A DNA stretch of 14,465 bases from an uncultured Lachnospiraceae bacterium (lineage in GTDB: Bacteria; Bacillota_A; Clostridia; Lachnospirales; Lachnospiraceae). Position numbers and translations under genes: made by a program. Position 1 is the stretch's first letter, and each line of letters starts with the position of its first letter. The DNA is taken from contig CAJUGZ010000084.1 in NCBI GenBank assembly GCA_910585855.1, forward strand, positions 1 through 14,465, read 5' to 3'. The notes beneath the pieces are model-generated. The model was not told where the DNA came from. It did no database searches and saw only the letters and a program-made list of their open reading frames with translations. Positions 8,393 to 14,465 of this stretch are shown here, one piece after another.

Positions 8393-8512
8393 ATGGTTAA
8401 AGTGACGAAAGATGTCATTGAATTTTTAGGATTATGGGAAATGTTGCATAATTTTAAACCCATCGAATTCGAGGGGTTTATTTCAAGAATAGGAGGCAGA
8501 GAAGATGGCTGA
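8393..8512 (+). pseudogene. 39-codon ORF, remnant resembling KilA-N domain protein
   Basis: This small ORF has a strong AAGGAG (8381-8386) six bases before its ATG. It encodes 39 residues containing VIEFLGLWEMLHNFKPIEF. That string matches my memory of the middle of KilA-N domain proteins (TIEFLGLWE..NPNFKPIEF type), proteins of phages and of type III restriction loci. The flanking parts of the domain, before it and after the GF, are missing. The simplest reading is a gene reduced by internal deletions, with its start site and a short core left. Its stop (8510-8512) lies within the first codons of res, an eight-base overlap, so its translation could couple to res expression. A functional micropeptide cannot be excluded. 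Confidence 0.6.
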
Positions 8513-11500
8513 CCGTATTAAATTTCAGTTTGATGAAGATCTTGATTATCAGCTGCAGGCTGTCAGATCTGCAGTCGAATTGTTTAAAGGATTATCTAGA
8601 CGAATAGATGGTATCTATCGCCCAAACCGTATTCGTAAAATAGGTGAAGGTGATCCAGTAAGAAACAATGATATTGTAGTAGGCTCTAGATTATTGGAAA
8701 ATTTAAGGCGTGTACAGCTACAAAACAATTTGTTCGCTGATTCCGTATTGGCAGAGGGGAATAATTTTACAATAGAAATGGAAACTGGTACGGGTAAAAC
8801 TTACGTATATCTTCGTACTATACTGGAGTTGTATAAAGAGTATGGCTTTAAGAAGTTTATGGTAGTCGTGCCCTCTATTGCTATTCGCAAGGGTGTGGAA
8901 AAGTCAATGGAGCAGCTGCAGGATCATTTTAAAAGATTGTATAACATTGATATATCAAAACATAGCTTTATTTATGACAGTAATAATCCAAAACAGGTTA
9001 GTTCTAAGTTAGTAGAGAGCAATGATTTAAGTATCTGTGTTATGAATATTCAGGCATTTAATAAAGATACAAATAAAATAAGAACAGAAGATGAGTATGG
9101 GCAGATTCTTTGGGAAGATATCAAGTATATTAAACCAATTATTATTATTGATGAACCGCAGAAAATTGAAGGTACAAAGAGAAATAAATCTAAGTCTTTA
9201 AAGGCAATAGAAGAGTTACAGCCATTATTTACTTTACGATATTCTGCTACTCACAAACAGTTGTATAATCAGATTTACAAGCTGGACTCTTATAGTGCAT
9301 ATCAGAAAGAACTGGTAAAGAGAATTGAAGTAAAAACGGTGTATGGAGTGATTCCGAAAGATTATCCATATATTCGGTATTTATCGTTTACTTCTGATCT
9401 AAAGGCAAAAATTGAAATATTTTCACAGGAGCAGGGTGGTATTATTCGTTTTAAGACGTTTCGTGTCGGTGGCGGAGTATCGATTGAGGAACTGTCTGGT
9501 AATCTTTTACAGTATAAAGATATGCGTATTGCAGAAGAACCTCATAAGTTAAAACCATTACAGATTGCAACAAAAGAGAAAATAATAGAGTTAGAACAGG
9601 GACACAGTACATATGAAATTGAAAAGAATGAATCCATACGTATTCAAATAAGACTTGCAATTCAGAATCATTTTGTAAAACAGCTAAATATTTTAAGGAC
9701 TGGCAAAAAAATTAAGACGCTTACTTTATTTTTTATTGATTCTGTGGATAAAGTCAGAGATAATACTGCTTCTGATGGAAGGGGAGAATATTTAAGGATT
9801 TTTGATGAAGAATATAAAAAGTATATATCACAAAATGCGGTTGAAATTGAGAAATATAAAGAATACTTTCCTGATTATAGGCATGTGCAGTCTGTTCGGG
9901 AAGGCTATTTTGCTTTAGATGTAAAGAAAAATGTGGTAGAAATCGATGGCTGGGATTCCTCTGTTGACGAAAGCAATTTAAAAATTAAGGCAAAATCTCA
10001 GGAAGATATTGATCGTGGCATTAGTCTGATTCTGGAAAAGAAAGATGAGTTAATATCTTTTGAAGAACCGCTTGCATTTATTTTTTCTCATTCGGCACTT
10101 CGGGAAGGTTGGGATAATCCAAATGTATTTACCTTGTGTACATTAAAGTCAGGCGGTTCTGAAATAGCGAAAAAGCAGGAAATAGGGAGAGGTTTAAGAC
10201 TTCCGGTGGATATTACAGGGAATCGTTGTTTAGACCGTAGAATCAATGAACTTACTGTTATTGCAAATGATTATTATGACCATTTTGCAGCAGCATTACA
10301 AAAAGATTTTAATGATAATATGAATTTTGACAAGAATGAAGTTACTGCTGAGATTCTTATTTCTACATTGAAAACTGCTGGAATTCCACAGGAAAAAATT
10401 ACACCAGAATTGGTAGATATATTGAAACAGGAGTTAATTTCTGCTGGTGTTATGAATGGAGAAAATATTTTAAAAGGTACATCATCTCATATTACGAAAA
10501 TTTTTGATAATATGACTTTTGTTGATGATACACTTTATGAACATATGGAGAAAATTAAGCAACAATTTAAAGAATTGATGGTACAAAAAGGAACTAAGAA
10601 GATTGAAATTCGTAATGGAGATAATGAACAGCCGAAAAATAGTGTAAGAGCTTTTGTTTCAGAGGGTGAATTTCAACAAATTTATTTTGCTCTGAGAGAA
10701 AATCTTACGAAGCGTACTATGTATAAGTTCAAGATAGATAAAGATAAATTTATTGAAGATTGTGCATGGGAAATTAATCGTTATCTTATGTTTATGAAGT
10801 CAAAAAACGAGTATAAAGTGGAAGGCGGCAAAGCGAAATTTAATGAATCTGCAATGTTTATTATGGAAGATGTATCTTATGGAACGAAAGAGCTGGAAAT
10901 TGAAGTTGATTCTGATCCAAAGAGTGATTTTGAGATTGTAAATTATATTATGTATCATACGATGCTGCCAAGGCTTGCTATATTTAAGATAATAAATGCT
11001 GTTAAGAAGAGAGAATTGCTGAATAATCAGGATATTTTGGATACCGTTACACAAAAGATATTAAAGATGCTAAATGATAGAAAAGCAGCAAATATTACAT
11101 CCTATGAAGTGATAAAAGGATATGAGCTGGACAGTAGAAATATTTTTGAATGTGATACAATCAGTGAGGAAGATTTTAATGAAGAATGGCGAGTATTTCA
11201 GGCAAATGCAAATCGCAGTTCCGCAATGAATGAATATTACAAGATGGATAGCAAAGGTGAGAAAGAGTTTGCAGAGAGGCTGGAGAATAATCAGAATGTA
11301 TTGTTGTTTACAAAGTTGAAAAAGGGAGGTTTTGTTATTGATACTCCTTATGGGAATTATTCTCCTGACTGGGCGATTGTATGTAGGAAAGATAGTTTGA
11401 ACAGTCCAGAATTGGGAATTTATTTTATTGTTGAAACAAAAATTGATAAACAGGATAGTGACTTGCAGGAGGTAGAGCAAAACAAGATTCAATGTGGTAA

Positions 11501-11597
11501 GCTGCATTTTCAGGCGGTATCTGAGCAGATAAAATTTGGTTGGGTAAATAGTTATGAAGATTTTAGGCGGAAATTTGGAGTTGCGGAAAGCGAATAG
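8505..11597 (+). CDS. res: Type III restriction endonuclease subunit Res
   Basis: A 1030-residue ATP-dependent restriction subunit that works with a Mod dimer, sensing unmethylated sites and cutting DNA. The N-terminal superfamily 2 motor shows METGTGKT (92-99, Walker A), DEPQ (216-219, motif II, typical of Res), SATH (247-250), ALREGWDNP (531-539, motif V) and QEIGRGLRLP (558-567, motif VI). The C-terminal nuclease has the PD-(D/E)xK layout: an acidic helix around 918-927, SPDWAIV with D955, and ETK (977-979). Length is normal for the family (about 970-1050). AGGAGG (8491-8496) lies eight bases before the ATG. The start overlaps the KilA-N-like remnant by eight bases, suggesting translational coupling. 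No frameshift is seen, so restriction should be active when a Mod partner is present. Confidence 0.95.
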   Translation: MADRIKFQFDEDLDYQLQAVRSAVELFKGLSRRIDGIYRPNRIRKIGEGDPVRNNDIVVGSRLLENLRRVQLQNNLFADSVLAEGNNFTIEMETGTGKTYVYLRTILELYKEYGFKKFMVVVPSIAIRKGVEKSMEQLQDHFKRLYNIDISKHSFIYDSNNPKQVSSKLVESNDLSICVMNIQAFNKDTNKIRTEDEYGQILWEDIKYIKPIIIIDEPQKIEGTKRNKSKSLKAIEELQPLFTLRYSATHKQLYNQIYKLDSYSAYQKELVKRIEVKTVYGVIPKDYPYIRYLSFTSDLKAKIEIFSQEQGGIIRFKTFRVGGGVSIEELSGNLLQYKDMRIAEEPHKLKPLQIATKEKIIELEQGHSTYEIEKNESIRIQIRLAIQNHFVKQLNILRTGKKIKTLTLFFIDSVDKVRDNTASDGRGEYLRIFDEEYKKYISQNAVEIEKYKEYFPDYRHVQSVREGYFALDVKKNVVEIDGWDSSVDESNLKIKAKSQEDIDRGISLILEKKDELISFEEPLAFIFSHSALREGWDNPNVFTLCTLKSGGSEIAKKQEIGRGLRLPVDITGNRCLDRRINELTVIANDYYDHFAAALQKDFNDNMNFDKNEVTAEILISTLKTAGIPQEKITPELVDILKQELISAGVMNGENILKGTSSHITKIFDNMTFVDDTLYEHMEKIKQQFKELMVQKGTKKIEIRNGDNEQPKNSVRAFVSEGEFQQIYFALRENLTKRTMYKFKIDKDKFIEDCAWEINRYLMFMKSKNEYKVEGGKAKFNESAMFIMEDVSYGTKELEIEVDSDPKSDFEIVNYIMYHTMLPRLAIFKIINAVKKRELLNNQDILDTVTQKILKMLNDRKAANITSYEVIKGYELDSRNIFECDTISEEDFNEEWRVFQANANRSSAMNEYYKMDSKGEKEFAERLENNQNVLLFTKLKKGGFVIDTPYGNYSPDWAIVCRKDSLNSPELGIYFIVETKIDKQDSDLQEVEQNKIQCGKLHFQAVSEQIKFGWVNSYEDFRRKFGVAESE

Positions 11598-11629
11598 AGG
11601 AAGTTTTGTTAATAAAATTTTGCCTAGCT

Positions 11630-11697
11630 TCAGCATATGATGCATCATTTGAATTTGGCTGTTTTTTGGCTTCTTAGGAAAATACAAAAAGAGAATG
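11630..11697. repeat. Diverged direct repeat, right copy, with 12-bp palindrome
   Basis: This stretch just after res resembles bases 1-60: 18 of 23 positions between 22-44 and 11651-11673 agree, with only transitions. Weaker similarity continues to an A-rich tail. It begins with a perfect palindrome ATGATGCATCAT (11637-11648). No convincing intrinsic terminator for the restriction operon is visible between 11598 and 11710. The repeat could be a degenerate boundary of the restriction locus. Confidence 0.35.
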
Positions 11698-11714
11698 GAA
11701 TTAGGTTAGGAATA

Positions 11715-11742
11715 TTGACATAAAAAATGGTTTTGTGATTAT
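11715..11742 (+). promoter_or_regulatory. Promoter for the 64-residue ORF and hicB-like gene
   Basis: A perfect -35 box TTGACA (11715-11720) is followed after 16 bases by GATTAT (11737-11742), a four-of-six -10 box preceded by an extended-10 TGT. Transcription would start near 11749, shortly before the AGGAG at 11755. The pair starts a transcription unit separate from the restriction genes. Confidence 0.65.
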
Positions 11743-11769
11743 TTGATTAATAGTAGGAGAAAATAATGA

Positions 11770-11964
11770 ATGACAATCATAAATGAATTAGATTCTACCT
11801 ATGGAATCTCTGATGAGGAATTAACAAGAAGATTTAGAGAATCTATAAGAATAGATAATGAAGTAAGAGAAATAAAGGGTTTGCTTATTGCAAGATATGA
11901 CGATGAGATGAAGAAAGCATATCTTGAATATCCAGATGGAAGGCGTGAGTATGTAGGAAAATGA
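11770..11964 (+). CDS. 64-residue protein of unknown function
   Basis: A small charged protein (many Glu, Asp, Arg) with a predicted helical first half and a C-terminal ARYDDEMKKAYLEYPDGRREY segment that looks like a short beta hairpin. It has no membrane segment. Similar small proteins ending in a YPDGRREYV-like motif occur in clostridia, as I recall, but I know no function. AGGAG (11755-11759) precedes the ATG by ten bases; the ATG at 11766 gives only six codons. The hicB-like gene follows after 64 bases, and both should share the promoter at 11715. It contains no histidine, so it cannot be a normal HicA ribonuclease, which needs a catalytic His. It may be an unconventional partner of the HicB-like protein or unrelated to it. 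Confidence 0.7.
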   Translation: MTIINELDSTYGISDEELTRRFRESIRIDNEVREIKGLLIARYDDEMKKAYLEYPDGRREYVGK

Positions 11965-12028
11965 TTTGGTAAGGCTGTCAGCAGCTAGTTGTGTTTGGTT
12001 TGTGGATAAAATAGGAGAGTGTAATAAA

Positions 12029-12250
12029 ATGTATAAATATCAAGTTATTATGTATTGGTCAAAAGAGGATGATTGTTATATTACTGAAGTATCAGAGCTT
12101 CCGGGTTGTATGTCTGATGGAAAAACACCAGTAGAAGCTATGGAAAATACACAGGTGATTATTTCTGAATGGTTAGAATATGCTAAGGAAAGAGGTCAAG
12201 AGATTCCAGAACCAAGGGGAAAGTTAGAATTAAAATTACAATCAGTATAG
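12029..12250 (+). CDS. hicB: Short HicB-family antitoxin-like protein
   Basis: The 73-residue product fits the HicB N-terminal (UPF0150-type) fold: strand YQVIMYWSKEDDCYITEV, then ELPGCMSDGKTPVEAMEN, and a helix leading to EWLEYAKERGQEIPEP. In toxin-antitoxin pairs HicB neutralises the HicA ribonuclease and often represses its operon. This protein stops after the core domain, with no added ribbon-helix-helix or helix-turn-helix, so DNA binding is not expected. The start at 12029 is preferred to the in-frame ATG at 11966. AGGAG (12013-12017) lies 11 bases before it, and homologues begin near the first strand. No hicA is present: the neighbour upstream lacks the HicA features and a terminator lies directly downstream. 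It is therefore an orphan or has a different partner. Confidence 0.82.
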   Translation: MYKYQVIMYWSKEDDCYITEVSELPGCMSDGKTPVEAMENTQVIISEWLEYAKERGQEIPEPRGKLELKLQSV

Positions 12251-12272
12251 AAGAATAGAATAAGAAATAAAC

Positions 12273-12318
12273 AAAGTGCAAAATCTTATTGAATTATCAA
12301 GGTTTTTGCACTTTTTTT
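12273..12318 (+). terminator. Intrinsic terminator after hicB-like gene
   Basis: AAAGTGCAAAA (12273-12283) pairs perfectly over 11 bases with TTTTGCACTTT (12304-12314). The 20-base loop can itself form a small TTGA/TCAA stem. A run of seven T (12312-12318) follows. It ends the 64-residue ORF/hicB unit 22 bases after the hicB stop. Confidence 0.85.
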
Positions 12319-12365
12319 ATATAGTAGAAAGAAGTTAGGATATTTATAATTAAACTTTGTATTTA

Positions 12366-12439
12366 TTCTGATTATCAGATAGTTTTCACTTGACTGTCAG
12401 ATTTGTATGGTAGAACAGATACTATAGAATAGCTGACAG
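12366..12439 (+). promoter_or_regulatory. Palindromes and -35-like box upstream of the lipoprotein gene
   Basis: Upstream of the carbohydrate-binding gene are the palindrome CTGATTATCAG (12368-12378) and the inverted pair CTGTCAG (12394-12400) and CTGACAG (12433-12439). A TTGACT (12390-12395) matches the -35 consensus at five of six positions. No properly spaced -10 box is clear; the best TACTAT (12420-12425) is 24 bases away. This could be an activator-dependent promoter with operator sites. Evidence is sequence symmetry only. Confidence 0.3.
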
Positions 12440-12451
12440 AAAGGAAGATGA

Positions 12452-14254
12452 ATGATGAGGAGTCGAATAGATTGGACAAGGGCAGCGGCTGTTTTTACGG
12501 CATTTGCTTGTGTGGTTGGGACAATGGGCTGCCAGAGTACACCAGTTGGTTTGGAAAATGAAAATAGGGTAGCGATGGAGGATACAAGCGAAAAGGAAGA
12601 AATAGGGGAATCGGTTTCCAATAGGGAGTTATTGAAAAAGAATTCATTGGAAACAGAAGAGATAGACAGTTGGAAATCGGAAGTATATCAGGAGATTGTG
12701 TTTGAAGGTGATCAAATTTCTGCTGCCGATGGAGTGATTGTGGAGGGAACTACGGTTACGATTACAGATGAGGGCGTTTATGTATTAAGCGGTGTGCTGA
12801 ATAATGGACGAATTATAGTAAATGCTTCAAAGACGGATCGGGTGACTTTGGTTTGGAATGGAGCAAAGATTTTTTGTGAAGATGCTTCTCCCGTTTGCGT
12901 AGAGAAAGCAGATAAAACTATTTTTTATCTGGCAGATGGGACAGAAAATGTGATTTCAGATGGAGAAAATTATTTGTTTTTGGATGAGGAAACTGAGCCG
13001 GATGCAGCCGTTTTTGCAAAGGATGATTTGACAATAAAGGGGACAGGAAGTTTAAGCGTATATGCCAATTATTATGATGGGATTGTCTGTAAAAATGATT
13101 TAAAGATTACAGGAGGAACTCTTACAGTAGATGCTGTGCATCAGGGAATAAAAGGGAAGGACTCCTTAACAATCCAAGGGGGAACAATTTTGGTTCATGC
13201 AGGAGATGATGGAATAAAATCTTCGAATGAGGCAGGAGTAGAAGAGGATGGAAAAGAAGTAGGATGGGTAAAAATTGAAGGCGGGGATATTATAATAACA
13301 GCGAAAGATGATGCAGTTCATGCAGAATCGGATTTAATAATAAATGGCGGTAACATTACTATTACGGAAAGTTATGAGGGATTGGAAGGGGCATGTATTT
13401 ATATTAATGATGGGGAAATTAGTCTGTATGCATCGGATGATGGCGTAAATGCGGCTGGGTATGCAGTAGAAAATACCATGTCAAACGAATGGGAAGAAAA
13501 GGAAATACCAGATGATAGAAGAGATATGGAAAAGAAAATGAATGAAGATGGGAAGAAAGATGGATGGGAGGAACTGCAGGATAAGCCGGAGTTTGATGGA
13601 ACAAAGATGCCTAGATTTGATGAGGCAGGGGGAAATTGGGATAATAGGGGAATGGGAACGATATCAAGCGGCGGGTATTTGGAAATCAATGGGGGAAATT
13701 TATATATCAATGCACAGGGGGATGGTATTGATGCCAATGGCAGTATTGTAATGAATGGGGGAACGGTGAGGATAGATGGAACGGAAAGCGGCGGAGATAG
13801 TGCAATCGATTATGATGGTACATTTGAAATCAATGGAGGAGTTTTGGCTGGTGTGGGAAATGGTGCAATGGCACAGACAGCAACTTCTGATTCGAAGCAG
13901 GCTTGCATGGCAGTATATTTTGATACTATGCAGAAAGCAGAAAGTGTAATTACGGTATTAGATGATTCTGGGGAAGAGATTTTTTCTTATCAGCCGAAAA
14001 AGCAATATAATTTTTTTACTTTTAGTTCGGATCAGTTGATAATGGAAAATACTTATACTGTGTTGGTTGATCAGATAGAAATTCAAAGTTTTATTATGTC
14101 GGATAAAATTACAGTGGTGGGAGATGCTTTTTCAATGGGAGTGGGAGGTTTTGGAGGAGGATTTCATGGCAGGGATCACAATGGAATACCTAGAGAGGGA
14201 ATGGAAGCAGAATCAGGAGAAATGCCGCTGATGCCGCCGGATAAAGTTCAGTAA
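12452..14254 (+). CDS. Cthe_2159-type carbohydrate-binding beta-helix lipoprotein
   Basis: A 600-residue surface protein. The N-terminus has a short basic head, a hydrophobic stretch (about 11-24) and Cys27 after TMG, an atypical lipobox that suggests a lipid anchor on the outer face of the membrane. A Ser/Glu-rich linker follows to about 75. Residues 100-340 and 405-475 form repeated beta-helix rungs of the type INGG/ITGG plus xxDGI/DDGI, characteristic of the Cthe_2159 (formerly DUF4353) family, whose founding member binds acidic and cellulosic polysaccharides with calcium. A charged insert (about 341-400) interrupts the rungs. The tail (563-600) is Gly-, Met- and Pro-rich. AAGGAAG (12441-12447) is four bases from this ATG and seven from the next in-frame ATG (12455), which may be the real start. 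It has its own upstream region and no evident link to the restriction genes. Confidence 0.88.
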   Translation: MMRSRIDWTRAAAVFTAFACVVGTMGCQSTPVGLENENRVAMEDTSEKEEIGESVSNRELLKKNSLETEEIDSWKSEVYQEIVFEGDQISAADGVIVEGTTVTITDEGVYVLSGVLNNGRIIVNASKTDRVTLVWNGAKIFCEDASPVCVEKADKTIFYLADGTENVISDGENYLFLDEETEPDAAVFAKDDLTIKGTGSLSVYANYYDGIVCKNDLKITGGTLTVDAVHQGIKGKDSLTIQGGTILVHAGDDGIKSSNEAGVEEDGKEVGWVKIEGGDIIITAKDDAVHAESDLIINGGNITITESYEGLEGACIYINDGEISLYASDDGVNAAGYAVENTMSNEWEEKEIPDDRRDMEKKMNEDGKKDGWEELQDKPEFDGTKMPRFDEAGGNWDNRGMGTISSGGYLEINGGNLYINAQGDGIDANGSIVMNGGTVRIDGTESGGDSAIDYDGTFEINGGVLAGVGNGAMAQTATSDSKQACMAVYFDTMQKAESVITVLDDSGEEIFSYQPKKQYNFFTFSSDQLIMENTYTVLVDQIEIQSFIMSDKITVVGDAFSMGVGGFGGGFHGRDHNGIPREGMEAESGEMPLMPPDKVQ

Positions 14255-14293
14255 GTTTTTTAAAATTTTCAAAGATTGATGAAAGCAAAAGAA

Positions 14294-14366
14294 CTTTAAT
14301 TAAGCTTTTGGATAAAGGATGCCGGAAAGGGTTGGCTTTCACCGGACGCCAGAGGCGGTTTGCTCC
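14294..14366 (-). repeat. Hairpin-rich inverted repeat, right copy
   Basis: The reverse complement of 14337-14366 matches 136-165 at 27 of 30 positions, and weaker similarity continues to about 14294. CCGGAAAG (14322-14329) can pair with CTTT..CCGG (14336-14345) around a two-base bulge. A further stem CAAAAG/CTTTTG (14286-14291 with 14305-14310) lies at its edge, 32 bases after the lipoprotein stop, but lacks a T-run and is a poor terminator. Confidence 0.6.
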
Positions 14367-14419
14367 TGTCCTTTGCCTGCTCCGCTCCAAACGGTAAGAA
14401 AGTCTAGGGCTTCTGATTT

Positions 14420-14458
14420 CGGTTCATCCAACCGTACGAACCGGGGCGCAATTCGCCC
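14420..14458. other. Two adjacent GC-rich hairpins at the window end
   Basis: CGGTTC (14420-14425) pairs with GAACCG (14438-14443). Immediately after, GGGCG (14444-14448) pairs with CGCCC (14454-14458) around a five-base loop. The sequence is cut off by the window edge, so its identity cannot be settled. No tRNA cloverleaf was found in it. Confidence 0.4.
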
Positions 14459-14465
14459 TCACCAC

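Noticed and set aside
11070..11687. 205-codon open frame on the minus strand across the 3' end of res
   Set aside because: It lies opposite the conserved nuclease domain of Res, has no evident ribosome binding site and gives a low-complexity Leu/Ile/Phe/Tyr-rich product expected from the reverse of AT-rich coding DNA.
11966..12028. 21-residue N-terminal extension of the HicB-like protein
   Set aside because: It overlaps nothing conserved, and AGGAG at 12013-12017 points to the start at 12029, just before the first strand of the fold.
13399..13737. 112-codon minus-strand frame inside the lipoprotein gene
   Set aside because: The Ser/Pro/Phe-rich product mirrors the charged insert and glycine rungs on the coding strand and has no start signal.
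1..14465. CRISPR array, tRNA, rRNA, transposase or integrase
   Set aside because: No regularly spaced repeats, no cloverleaf and no recombinase or transposase motif were seen on either strand.

Overview
The window looks like a chromosomal accessory locus from a low-GC Firmicute, most likely a gut Lachnospiraceae-type Clostridium relative. This rests on AT-rich genes with strong AGGAGG-type ribosome binding sites, a Cthe_2159-family beta-helix lipoprotein and a short HicB-type protein. The outermost ~100-200 bases at each end are visibly more GC-rich and hairpin-rich than the interior. All recognisable genes are on the + strand.

Layout. Bases 1-496 hold no supportable gene. They contain repeat-like and palindromic sequence and a candidate promoter (about 357-385). 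From 497 to 11597 runs one compact gene train: a SNF2-type helicase with a degenerate phospholipase-D-like N-terminus, a DUF4391-like protein, two tandem type III DNA methyltransferase (Mod) genes, a 39-codon remnant that resembles part of a KilA-N protein, and a type III restriction subunit (Res). A separate promoter (11715-11742) then drives a 64-residue protein of unknown function and a short HicB-like protein, closed by a strong intrinsic terminator (12273-12318). The last gene (about 12452-14254) encodes a Cthe_2159-type carbohydrate-binding lipoprotein.

How it may work. Mod2 and Res carry all the expected motifs of a type III restriction-modification system, so they should protect and cut unmodified DNA. 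The two Mods are about 86% identical over their first 135 residues and similar again after about residue 410, but differ in the central target-recognition region. One Res may therefore be served by two specificities. Mod1 is frameshifted near its 3' end, exactly at a T8-C-G7 double homopolymer. That tract forms two -1 slippery heptamers, so the break could be a phase-variable switch, a recoding site, decay or an assembly error. The SNF2 helicase and DUF4391-like protein precede the methylases on the same strand with short gaps and are probably accessory parts of the same defence unit.

Outside the genes, the window is flanked by a diverged inverted repeat (136-211 and 14294-14366). A second diverged direct repeat lies at 1-60 and just after res (about 11630-11697). 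These could mark the boundaries of a transferred island or be members of dispersed genomic repeat families.
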